Assembly (NCBI GenBank): GCA_023445495.1
Contig: JAEXLC010000122.1
Span: 1 to 5,326, forward strand
Source of the DNA: Pseudomonadota bacterium
GTDB lineage: Bacteria > Pseudomonadota > Alphaproteobacteria > Sphingomonadales > Sphingomonadaceae
Reading direction: 5' to 3'
Length of the DNA stretch: 5,326 bases
Shown here one piece after another: positions 1 to 5,326 of this stretch. The stretch's first letter is position 1. Every line of letters starts with the position of its first letter. A program made the translations under genes and the position numbers. The notes under the pieces are model-generated. The model did not search any database, was not told the DNA's origin, and was given only the letters and a program-made list of their open reading frames with translations.

Positions 1-472
1 TCCCCCTCCCCGAGACAAGCTCGGGGAGGATTTTGAGAGCGCCCGTCATATCCAGCCGCCAGCAATGCGGCTTGTTCAGGTCCGGCGCTTCGAGCCCGCG
101 GCAGGTGCCGGGGTAGAGCGCGCCGTCGGGACCGTGCGGGGCGGTGAGGCTCGCGGCGATGTCGGCGCGGGTGCAGAAACAGGGGTAGAGCAGGCCCATC
201 GCCCGAAGGCGTTCGAGCGCATCCTCGTACAGGCCGAGGCGCCGGGACTGGAAGGTCACTTCCCCGTCCCAGGCGAGGCCGAGCCATTCGAGATCGCGCA
301 GGATCGCCTCGACATGCTCGGGGCGCGAGCGGGTGCCGTCGATATCCTCGATGCGCAGGGTGAAGGTCCCGCCGGCCGCCCGCGCGAAGTCGTGCGCCTG
401 GAGCGCCGACCAGGCATGGCCGAGGTGCAGCCGCCCGGTGGGGCTCGGCGCGAATCTGGTGTGGACAACCAT
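1..472 (-). CDS. gluQ: Glutamyl-Q tRNA(Asp) synthetase, N-terminal part (cut by window edge)
   Basis: GluQRS is a cytoplasmic paralogue of the glutamyl-tRNA synthetase catalytic core. It activates glutamate without tRNA and attaches it to the queuosine base at the wobble position of tRNA-Asp. The visible 157 residues start MVVHTRFAPSPTG and carry the class I 'HIGH' motif as H16-L-G-H19, then the family's LRIEDIDGTR block at 39-48. A zinc site of the GluQRS type follows: C98, C100, Y120 and C124 (Cys-x-Cys, then Tyr-x3-Cys). WRLDM at 138-142 also fits. The KMSKS-equivalent loop and C-terminus lie beyond the edge; I recall family members as roughly 290-300 residues. The ATG at 472-470 has an AAGGG Shine-Dalgarno eight bases upstream. 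Oddity: residues about 147-157 (KILPELVSGRG) are encoded by a hairpin repeat and do not resemble family sequence, so whether the gene stays intact past the edge is unknown. Confidence 0.93.
   Translation of the reverse strand, partial: MVVHTRFAPSPTGRLHLGHAWSALQAHDFARAAGGTFTLRIEDIDGTRSRPEHVEAILRDLEWLGLAWDGEVTFQSRRLGLYEDALERLRAMGLLYPCFCTRADIAASLTAPHGPDGALYPGTCRGLEAPDLNKPHCWRLDMTGALKILPELVSGRG
5..29. repeat. Hairpin repeat inside the gluQ reading frame
   Basis: CCTCCCCGAG (5-14) and CTCGGGGAGG (20-29) are perfect 10-base inverted arms around the loop ACAAG. On the minus strand the hairpin is preceded by AAAAT and followed by GGGGGA. From recall, sphingomonad genomes hold many GC-rich intergenic repeats of this CCTCCCC...GGGGAGG type. 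Here it lies in coding sequence of gluQ (residues about 148-156) and keeps the frame open up to the window edge, so the full element may extend leftwards. Confidence 0.75.
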
Positions 473-480
473 CAGAACGG

Positions 481-485
481 CCCTT
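481..485 (-). promoter_or_regulatory. Ribosome binding site of gluQ
   Basis: On the minus strand this reads AAGGG, eight bases before the ATG at 472-470. It supports that ATG over a start nearer the RFAPSPTG motif. It sits in the 98-base divergent gap (473-570), where I find no clear sigma-70 promoter for either gene. Confidence 0.6.
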
Positions 486-560
486 GACCGCGAGTCGCGG
501 CATATGCTGTCATCACCGCGTCACGCTTCTCGGCGAGATGCGTGCCACCACGAACTGGGC

Positions 561-567
561 GAGGGAG
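561..567 (+). promoter_or_regulatory. Ribosome binding site of the HNH gene
   Basis: GAGGGAG lies three bases before ATG 571 (GAGG at 561-564 gives a spacing of six). It is the best Shine-Dalgarno match near any in-frame start of this gene and decides the start in favour of 571 over 538. Confidence 0.55.
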
Positions 568-570
568 CGC

Positions 571-1137
571 ATGTATCATCCCGATCTGATCCGCCATCCG
601 GACAGCTGCCCTGCCCTTGTGCTCAATGCCGATTATACGCCCCTGAGCTATTATCCGCTGAGCATCTGGCCCTGGCAGACAGCGGTGAAGGCGCTGTTCC
701 TCGATAGAGTGGATGTGGTTTCCTATTACGAACGCGAGGTCCGAAGTCCCAGCGCGAGGCTGAAGCTTCCATCGGTCATCGCGCTCAAACAATATGTGAA
801 GCCCTCGCAATTCCCCGCCTTCACCCGGTTCAACCTCTTCCTTCGCGACAAATTCTCCTGCCAATATTGCGGCAGCCATCGCGACCTCACCTTCGACCAT
901 GTCATTCCCCGCGCCCAGGGCGGGCGCACCACCTGGGAAAATGTCGCCACTGCCTGCGCGCCGTGCAACCTGAAAAAGGGCGGGCGCACCCCTCAGCAGG
1001 CCGCGATGCCCCTCTATCTCCAGCCGATACGGCCGACCAGCTGGCAGCTCCAGGAGCATGGCCGGCGCTATCCCCCCAATTATCTCCACGATACCTGGCG
1101 CGACTGGCTCTACTGGGATGTGGAGCTGCTGGCGTAG
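571..1137 (+). CDS. HNH endonuclease-fold protein, 188 residues
   Basis: A small, probably cytoplasmic protein with one HNH (beta-beta-alpha metal) nuclease domain in its C-terminal half. Domain landmarks are C97-x2-C100 (CQYCG), the core L106-T-F-D-H-V-I-P-R-A-Q-G-G with H110 as the likely catalytic histidine, N124, then C129-x2-C132 followed by NLKKGGRTP. The four cysteines should form a structural zinc site. The N-terminal 90 residues (PALVLNADYTPLSYYPLS, then a WPWQTAVKALFLDRV stretch) and the C-terminal WRDWLYWD segment look like family-specific additions. No signal peptide or membrane segment is seen. I chose ATG 571 because GAGGGAG lies just upstream at 561-567 and conserved-looking sequence starts there. 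In-frame starts at 538 (ATG) and 484 (TTG) would add unconvincing residues. I recall close relatives as widespread chromosomal genes in alphaproteobacteria, annotated only as HNH endonuclease, with no established substrate. No partner methylase, toxin or phage gene is beside it, so a restriction or homing role is not supported. Confidence 0.88.
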   Translation: MYHPDLIRHPDSCPALVLNADYTPLSYYPLSIWPWQTAVKALFLDRVDVVSYYEREVRSPSARLKLPSVIALKQYVKPSQFPAFTRFNLFLRDKFSCQYCGSHRDLTFDHVIPRAQGGRTTWENVATACAPCNLKKGGRTPQQAAMPLYLQPIRPTSWQLQEHGRRYPPNYLHDTWRDWLYWDVELLA

Positions 1138-1160
1138 CCGTGTTCTGGTGTTCCCTGCCC

Positions 1161-1242
1161 CGTCATCCCGGCCTTGAGCCGGGATCCCGCTTCTTCTTGT
1201 GCGGGCAAGGCTGCGGGACCCCGACTCAAGGCCGGGGTGACG
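1161..1242. repeat. 82-base imperfect palindromic intergenic repeat
   Basis: Bases 1161-1190 are the reverse complement of 1213-1242 with three mismatches in 30, leaving a 22-base loop (1191-1212). Nested in the left arm is a perfect short hairpin, ATCCCGGC (1165-1172) and GCCGGGAT (1178-1185), around CTTGA. The element begins 23 bases after the HNH stop codon, and TTCTTCTT follows the short hairpin, so it may also serve as a transcription terminator or 3' mRNA stabiliser. From recall, CGTCACCCCGGCCTTGAG-type repeats are dispersed through sphingomonad and other alphaproteobacterial genomes. A related partial copy starts at 5302. Confidence 0.85.
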
Positions 1243-1264
1243 AAGCGAGAGGCGCGCGCTAGCA

Positions 1265-1290
1265 TCCCCGCGAACCAGGTCTTGCGGGGA
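1265..1290 (+). promoter_or_regulatory. Possible hairpin over the ribosome binding region of the serine hydrolase gene
   Basis: TCCCCGC (1265-1271) can pair with GCGGGGA (1284-1290) around a 12-base loop. The right arm contains GGGGA, eight bases before ATG 1299, so the fold would hide one of two Shine-Dalgarno candidates. The second, AGGA at 1293-1296, is left free but is only two bases from the start. GC-rich DNA forms such stems by chance, so a regulatory role is only a suggestion. Confidence 0.3.
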
Positions 1291-1298
1291 ATAGGAAC

Positions 1299-2885
1299 AT
1301 GAGCGGTTTCACCATCGACCGGCGCACCGCGCTGGCGCTTTCGCTGGGCGGCGCGGCGACCTTCGCCTTTCCGCGGCTCGCGCTGGCGGCCGCGCTCGAC
1401 GAAGCGGCGATCGATGCGATCGTCGCGCCTTTCCTGACCGCGTTCGAGACGCCCGGCGTGGCGATCGCGATCGTCCGTCCCGGCATGCCGGCCTTCACCA
1501 AGGGCTATGGCGTGCGCACCCTCGGCAAGCCCGGCGCGGTCGATGCGCATACCCGCTTCGGCATCGCCTCGCATTCCAAGGCGTTCACCGCCGCCGCGCT
1601 GGCGCTGCTCGTCGACGAGGGCAAGCTCGGCTGGGAAGACCCGGTCATCAAGCACCTTCCCGAATTCCGCATGTCCGATCCCGCCGTCACGAGCATGATG
1701 ACGGTGCGCGACCTGCTGGTCCATCGCTCGGGGCTCCCGCTTGGCGCGGGCGACCTGATGTTCTTCCCGGCGGGCACGCATGTCGCCGCCGACGTGCTGA
1801 AGGCGCTGCCCTACCTGAAGCCCGCGCGCGGCTTCCGCGCCGGCTATGATTACGACAACATCCTCTACATCGTCGCCGGGCTGCTGATCGAGCGCGTCTC
1901 GGGCACGCCTTGGGACAAGTTCGTCGAGACGCGGATCTTCGCGCCGCTCGGCATGACCGACGCGGTCGGATCGCGCACCTCGCTCAAGACCGACAATGTC
2001 GCCGGCCGCCATGCCCGGCTCGGGCCGCCGGTGCGCGGGATCGGCAAGCAGGAAGTGGTGCAGCCCGACGAAGGCAAGATGATCGACGCCGCCGGCGGCA
2101 TCAACGCCAGCGTGAGCGACATGGCCAAATGGCTGCAGGTCCAGCTGGCGCAGGGCAAGCTGCCCGACGGCAAGCAGCTCTGGTCCACCGCCCAGGCCAA
2201 GGAGATGTGGAAGCCCGAGACGATCACCTCGTACAGCGACGGCCCGACCGCGACCAACCCGGCCCGCCCGGTGCTCGCGGCGTATGCGCTCGGCTGGTTC
2301 GTCCAGGATTACCGGGGCATGCGGATGATCCAGCATAGCGGCGGGCTGTCGGGCCAGGTCACCTATTCGGGCATGCTCCCGTCGCGCGGGATCGGCGTGT
2401 CGGTGCTGAGCAATGTCGAGGAAAGCGTCTCCGCCGCGATCCGCAACGCGATCCTCGACCGGCTGATCGACGCGCCGGCATTCGACTGGGTGGCGAGCTA
2501 CCGCACGCGCAGCAAGGCCGCGCAGGACGAAGCGCTGGCCAGCGTCGCGGGCGGAGTCGACAAGGCGCCGGCCGGTGGCCCCTCGCTGCCGCTCGCGGGC
2601 TATGCCGGGCGCTACCGCGATCCCTGGTACGGCGATGTCGTGGTGACGGCGAAGGGCGGCAAGCTGTGGATCGACTTCACCCCGACCCCGGTGTTCAAGA
2701 GCGTGCTCGAGCCCTGGGGGCCGGACACGTTCCGCACCCGCTTCGCCAAGGATGCCGGCGAGGACGCGATCGTCCGCTTCCAGGTGAAGGACGGCAAGAT
2801 CGCCGGCGTGACGATGGAGGCGCTCTCGCCGCTCGCCGATTTCAGCTATGATTACCAGCACCTGGCATTCGTGCCGGTCTCGTAA
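1299..2885 (+). CDS. Exported class C beta-lactamase-fold serine hydrolase with DUF3471-type C-terminus
   Basis: A 528-residue periplasmic serine hydrolase of the class C beta-lactamase / DD-carboxypeptidase / EstB esterase superfamily (Pfam Beta-lactamase type). Residues 1-30 are a signal peptide with a twin-arginine pair (D7-R8-R9-T-A-L), a hydrophobic core and an ALA cleavage site near residue 30; Tat export is likely but Sec is possible. The catalytic motifs are in order: S91-H-S-K94 (nucleophile S91), Y185-D-N187, and H346-S-G-G349 in the KTG position. The hydrolase domain covers about 35-400. Residues about 432-526 (LAGYAGRY... onward) look like a DUF3471 domain, often appended to this family. 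HSGG in place of KTG, and the added domain, favour a peptidase or esterase over a true beta-lactamase, but the substrate cannot be read from sequence. ATG 1299 follows AGGA and GGGGA. The stop lies four bases before an operator-like palindrome. The gene precedes a penicillin-binding protein on the same strand with a 72-base gap. Confidence 0.9.
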   Translation: MSGFTIDRRTALALSLGGAATFAFPRLALAAALDEAAIDAIVAPFLTAFETPGVAIAIVRPGMPAFTKGYGVRTLGKPGAVDAHTRFGIASHSKAFTAAALALLVDEGKLGWEDPVIKHLPEFRMSDPAVTSMMTVRDLLVHRSGLPLGAGDLMFFPAGTHVAADVLKALPYLKPARGFRAGYDYDNILYIVAGLLIERVSGTPWDKFVETRIFAPLGMTDAVGSRTSLKTDNVAGRHARLGPPVRGIGKQEVVQPDEGKMIDAAGGINASVSDMAKWLQVQLAQGKLPDGKQLWSTAQAKEMWKPETITSYSDGPTATNPARPVLAAYALGWFVQDYRGMRMIQHSGGLSGQVTYSGMLPSRGIGVSVLSNVEESVSAAIRNAILDRLIDAPAFDWVASYRTRSKAAQDEALASVAGGVDKAPAGGPSLPLAGYAGRYRDPWYGDVVVTAKGGKLWIDFTPTPVFKSVLEPWGPDTFRTRFAKDAGEDAIVRFQVKDGKIAGVTMEALSPLADFSYDYQHLAFVPVS

Positions 2886-2889
2886 TCAA

Positions 2890-2911
2890 CTGTATTATTG
2901 TAGTAATACAG
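2890..2911. promoter_or_regulatory. AT-rich inverted repeat, probable repressor operator
   Basis: CTGTATTA (2890-2897) and TAATACAG (2904-2911) are perfect 8-base inverted arms separated by TTGTAG. The site is strikingly AT-rich against its GC-rich surroundings and lies between the serine hydrolase stop (2885) and the penicillin-binding protein start (2958). TATTAT (2893-2898) matches a -10 box at five of six positions and would lie inside the operator, but I see no good -35 upstream of it. Arms and spacing resemble operators of dimeric helix-turn-helix repressors; from recall the closest style is GntR/YtrA. BlaI/MecI sites have the opposite half-site order (TACA...TGTA), so they fit less well. 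A factor-independent terminator is less likely because the stem is AT-rich and no T tract follows. Confidence 0.55.
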
Positions 2912-2932
2912 ATGCTGCGCTAGAAGGGCGCC

Positions 2933-2965
2933 ATGCACGCGGCGGATTCGACGGATAATGGCTGA
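2933..2965 (+). CDS. Possible 10-codon leader ORF overlapping the penicillin-binding protein start
   Basis: ATG 2933 opens a reading frame for MHAADSTDNG, ending in TGA at 2963-2965, eight bases overlapping the downstream gene in another frame. AGAAGGG (2922-2928) lies four bases before this ATG and is a better Shine-Dalgarno than anything before ATG 2958, which has only GGAT two bases away. The arrangement would allow translational coupling: ribosomes terminating at 2965 could restart at 2958. The ORF is very short and could arise by chance. Confidence 0.3.
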   Translation: MHAADSTDNG

Positions 2966-5291
2966 CGGCGACGAGCCCCGGAACGTGCGCTTCCCGCTGC
3001 GGCGGGGCGGCGACGATGCCGAGCCGGCGCCCGCACCGGCGCCGAAGCCCGAGCCGCGCGCCTGGCGCCCGCCTTCGATCGACAGGATCGGCGCGGGGCT
3101 GGGCGATGCGATCAAGCGCGTGACTCCGCAAAAGCCCGAGCCGCCGCTCGAGCTGTCGGGCGGCATGCCCGCGCCCGAAGAGGCTGCCACGCGCTGGCGC
3201 CGCGCCGCGACTCCGCCGCCACCCCCTCCGCCCCCGCCGATCCAGCCCGGCTATGCCGAGCCGCTGCCCGCCGGCGGCTACACCACCAACCTGCCGGTGG
3301 TGCTCAAGAAGCGCAGCTGGCTGCGCTATGCGAGCTGGGCGATCGCCGGGCTGCTGGTGCTGTTCTTCCTCGCGGTCGGCTGGCTGGCGCTGACCGCTCC
3401 GCTCTCCAAGTCGCTGCAGCCGCCGGCGCCGCCCTCGATCACGCTGCTCTCGGCCGAGGGCAAGCCGATCGCGCGGCGCGGCGCGGTGATCGCGGCTCCG
3501 GTCGATGCGACCAAGCTGCCCGATTATGTGCGCAACGCGTTCGTCGGCATCGAGGACCGGCGCTTCTACGGCCATTGGGGCGTCGATCCGCGCGGGATCA
3601 TGCGCGCCTTCGTCCACAATGTGACCAGCGACGGCGGTTCGCAGGGCGGCAGCACGATCACCCAGCAACTCGCCAAGAACGCCTTCCTCAACTCGCAGCG
3701 CACCTTCGGGCGCAAGGCGCAGGAAGTGCTGATCGCCTTCTGGCTGGAGGCCTGGCTGAGCAAGGACGAGATCCTCTCGCGCTATCTCTCCAACGTCTAT
3801 TTCGGCGACAACGTCTATGGGCTGCGCGCCGCCGCCCGCCATTATTTCAGCGTCGAGCCCGAAGGCCTCAGCCTGAGCCAGGCGACGCTGCTCGCCGGGC
3901 TGGTGCAGGCGCCGTCGCGCCTGGCGCCGACCGGCAATTTGAAGGGCGCGCGCGACCGGCAGAAGCTGGTGATCGCCTCGATGGTCGATGCCGGGCTGCT
4001 GACCAAGGCGAAGGCCGACGCGATCCGCCCGGCGGTGCTCAACGTCACCAAGTCCGAGGACGATCTGCCCAACGGCACCTATTTCGCCGATTGGGTGCTG
4101 CCCCAGGCGCGCGACCGCGCCGGCGGCGTCGGCACCGAGCAGACCGTGCAGACCACGCTCGAGCTGAGCGCGCAGCAGGCCGCCGAGCGCGCGGTGCGCG
4201 GCGCCGGGCTCAACAAGTCGCAGATCGCGATCGTGGCGATGCACCCCGATGGCCGGGTGATCGCGATGGTCGGCGGCCGCAACTATCGCGAGAGCCCGTT
4301 CAACCGCGCCACCCAGGCGCGGCGCCAGCCGGGCTCGACCTTCAAGCTGTTCGTCTATCTCGCCGCGCTGCGCGGGGGCATGGAGCCGGACAGCATGGTC
4401 GATGACAGCCCCGTGCAGATCGGCGACTGGAAGCCCGAGAACTCGCACGGCGATTACGCCGGCGAGATCACGCTGCGCCGCGCCTTTGCCCGCTCGTCCA
4501 ACGTCGTGGCGGCGCGGCTGACCCAGAAGTTCGGCGTGCGCGCGGTGACTCAGGCGGCGCGCGACCTCGGCATCTCCACTCCGATCGGCGACGATGCCTC
4601 GATCGCGCTCGGCACCTCGACCGTGTCGCTGCTCGAGCTGACCGCTGCCTATGCCTCGGTCGCCAACGGCTCCTATCCGGTGCGCCCGCAGGGGCTGAGC
4701 GAGGACGAAGCGGCGAGCGACTGGCTGGCGCGGCGGCTGGGCGGGCCGACCCGGTTCAACGGGCGCCAGCTCGACGACCTGCGCAGCCTGCTCGGCACGG
4801 TGGTCGAGGCGGGCACCGGGCGCGGCGCGGCGCTGCCGATCCCGACCTATGGCAAGACCGGCACCACCCAGGACAGCCGCGACGCGCTGTTCATCGGCTA
4901 TGCGGGCGGGATCGTCTGCGGCGTGTGGCTGGGCAATGACGACAATTCGCCCAATCCCGGCCTGTCGGGCAGCGGCCTGCCGGCGCGCGTCTGGCGCGAC
5001 TTCATGACCCGCGCGCTCGACCTGCGCATCCCGCCGCCCGAACCGACGGTGGAGCCCGACGGCAATGACACGACGCTCGACGATGTGCTGAACGGCGTCG
5101 GCGAGTTCATCCAGGGCTCGGGCATCGAGACCCAGGTGGTGCCGCAGGGCGTCGATCCCGACGAGCAAGGCGAAGCGCCGATCGACGCGCGTCCGGTGGA
5201 GGACCGCCGCCCGCGCCGCGACCGCGCGCCGGATGCGCCGAGCCCGCAGGATCGCGCGCGGCCGGATGACCGGCGGGGTGAGGAGCGCTAA
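2958..5291 (+). CDS. Bifunctional class A penicillin-binding protein (GT51 glycosyltransferase + transpeptidase)
   Basis: A 777-residue inner-membrane peptidoglycan synthase: it polymerises lipid II into glycan strands and cross-links stem peptides in the periplasm. Residues 1-118 are a cytoplasmic, proline-rich, low-complexity tail with nine prolines in a row (86-94). One membrane segment follows at about 124-145. The GT51 domain (about 165-370) shows E199-D-R-R-F-Y with catalytic E199, G230-G-S-T-I-T-Q-Q, R252-K-x2-E256, and ILSRYLSNVYFG (272-283). The transpeptidase domain (about 395-680) has S460-T-F-K463 (acylated serine S460), S513-S-N515 and K633-T-G-T-T637. The two domains are nearly adjacent, with no room for the inserted OmpA-docking domain of Gram-negative PBP1A, and there is no PBP1C-type C-terminal domain. 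Residues about 690-777 are an acidic then arginine-rich disordered tail. YLS replaces the usual YLN in the fourth GT motif. ATG 2958 is the first in-frame start (a stop lies upstream at 2904-2906, with no GTG or TTG between) but has a weak ribosome binding site. Confidence 0.95.
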   Translation: MADGDEPRNVRFPLRRGGDDAEPAPAPAPKPEPRAWRPPSIDRIGAGLGDAIKRVTPQKPEPPLELSGGMPAPEEAATRWRRAATPPPPPPPPPIQPGYAEPLPAGGYTTNLPVVLKKRSWLRYASWAIAGLLVLFFLAVGWLALTAPLSKSLQPPAPPSITLLSAEGKPIARRGAVIAAPVDATKLPDYVRNAFVGIEDRRFYGHWGVDPRGIMRAFVHNVTSDGGSQGGSTITQQLAKNAFLNSQRTFGRKAQEVLIAFWLEAWLSKDEILSRYLSNVYFGDNVYGLRAAARHYFSVEPEGLSLSQATLLAGLVQAPSRLAPTGNLKGARDRQKLVIASMVDAGLLTKAKADAIRPAVLNVTKSEDDLPNGTYFADWVLPQARDRAGGVGTEQTVQTTLELSAQQAAERAVRGAGLNKSQIAIVAMHPDGRVIAMVGGRNYRESPFNRATQARRQPGSTFKLFVYLAALRGGMEPDSMVDDSPVQIGDWKPENSHGDYAGEITLRRAFARSSNVVAARLTQKFGVRAVTQAARDLGISTPIGDDASIALGTSTVSLLELTAAYASVANGSYPVRPQGLSEDEAASDWLARRLGGPTRFNGRQLDDLRSLLGTVVEAGTGRGAALPIPTYGKTGTTQDSRDALFIGYAGGIVCGVWLGNDDNSPNPGLSGSGLPARVWRDFMTRALDLRIPPPEPTVEPDGNDTTLDDVLNGVGEFIQGSGIETQVVPQGVDPDEQGEAPIDARPVEDRRPRRDRAPDAPSPQDRARPDDRRGEER

Positions 5292-5301
5292 TATCCTCTA
5301 T

Positions 5302-5326
5302 CGTCACCCCGGCCTTGCGCCGGGGT
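5302..5326. repeat. Partial copy of the 1161-1242 palindromic repeat, possible terminator
   Basis: These 25 bases match the start of the 1161 element at 22 of 25 positions, and the reverse complement of its right arm at 23 of 25. They contain a perfect hairpin, ACCCCGGC (5306-5313) and GCCGGGGT (5319-5326), around CTTGC. The copy begins ten bases after the penicillin-binding protein stop and in the same orientation as the first copy has to the HNH gene. The window ends here, so its full length and any T tract cannot be seen. Confidence 0.75.

Noticed and set aside
65..487. A plus-strand open frame across the gluQ region
   Set aside because: The minus strand encodes unmistakable GluQRS motifs (HLGH, IEDIDGTR, CFC) in this stretch; the plus-strand product is low complexity.
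484..512. Possible sigma-70 promoter for the HNH gene: TTGACC at 484-489
   Set aside because: The -35 match is good, but the only -10-like hexamer nearby (TATGCT at 503-508) is 13 bases away, and nothing suitable lies at 16-18 bases.
484..570. N-terminal extension of the HNH protein from TTG 484 or ATG 538
   Set aside because: The extra residues are not protein-like for this family as I recall it, and the best ribosome binding site precedes ATG 571.
472..1089. A 205-codon minus-strand frame overlapping the HNH gene
   Set aside because: No family resemblance, and it is antisense to a clear HNH domain; its stop merely abuts the gluQ start.
571..1137. The HNH gene as part of a restriction, homing or anti-phage system
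   Set aside because: There is no methyltransferase, intron, toxin-antitoxin partner or mobile-element boundary beside it; the surrounding genes look like ordinary chromosomal genes.
1110..2861. A 583-codon open frame on the minus strand, antisense to the serine hydrolase gene
   Set aside because: Same compositional artefact. It runs through the palindromic repeat, and the sense strand has a signal peptide plus SxxK, YxN and HSGG motifs in order.
2890..2911. The same palindrome read as a BlaI/MecI operator controlling a penicillin target
   Set aside because: The TGTA and TACA half-sites are in the opposite order to the BlaI/MecI pattern and their spacing differs; no blaI/blaR-like gene is in the window.
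2898..2926. Possible promoter TTGTAG, 17 bases, TAGAAG before the penicillin-binding protein
   Set aside because: Spacing is right but both boxes are weak (three and four matches of six). AT-rich palindromes produce such matches by chance, so it is not listed as a feature.
2895..5168. A 757-codon open frame on the minus strand, antisense to almost all of the penicillin-binding protein gene
   Set aside because: Its product is arginine-, alanine- and histidine-rich with no recognisable domain, and the plus strand carries a full set of catalytic motifs. Long antisense frames are expected opposite high-GC genes.

Overview
The window looks like chromosomal DNA of a high-GC alphaproteobacterium, most likely a sphingomonad (Sphingomonas or relative). 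I base this on GC-rich codon use, the general look of all four proteins, and intergenic palindromes of the kind common in those genomes. This placement is from recall and was not searched. There is no phage, plasmid, CRISPR or insertion-sequence signature, and no RNA gene that I can recognise.

Layout. (1) 1-472, minus strand: the N-terminal 157 codons of gluQ, the glutamyl-Q tRNA(Asp) synthetase; the gene runs off the left edge. A 25-base perfect hairpin repeat (5-29) lies inside its reading frame. (2) 571-1137, plus strand: a 188-residue HNH endonuclease-fold protein, transcribed divergently from gluQ across a 98-base gap. (3) 1138-1298: a 161-base gap filled mostly by an 82-base imperfect palindrome (1161-1242), then a possible hairpin holding part of the next ribosome binding site. 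(4) 1299-2885, plus: an exported serine hydrolase of the class C beta-lactamase / DD-peptidase fold with a C-terminal DUF3471-type domain. (5) 2886-2957: a 72-base gap with an AT-rich perfect inverted repeat (2890-2911) that looks like a repressor operator, and a possible 10-codon leader ORF (2933-2965) overlapping the next start codon. (6) 2958-5291, plus: a bifunctional class A penicillin-binding protein (GT51 glycosyltransferase plus transpeptidase) with a long proline-rich cytoplasmic N-terminus. (7) 5302-5326: the start of a second copy of the palindromic repeat seen at 1161-1242, cut by the window edge.

How the genes fit together. gluQ (tRNA modification) and the HNH gene appear to be independent housekeeping or conserved-unknown genes. 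The serine hydrolase and the penicillin-binding protein share a strand and belong to the same penicillin-recognising fold superfamily, so a joint role in the envelope or in beta-lactam response is possible. The operator-like site between them suggests the penicillin-binding protein has its own control. I see no convincing new multi-gene system. The points most worth a second look are the operator and leader ORF before the penicillin-binding protein, and the hairpin repeat inside gluQ.
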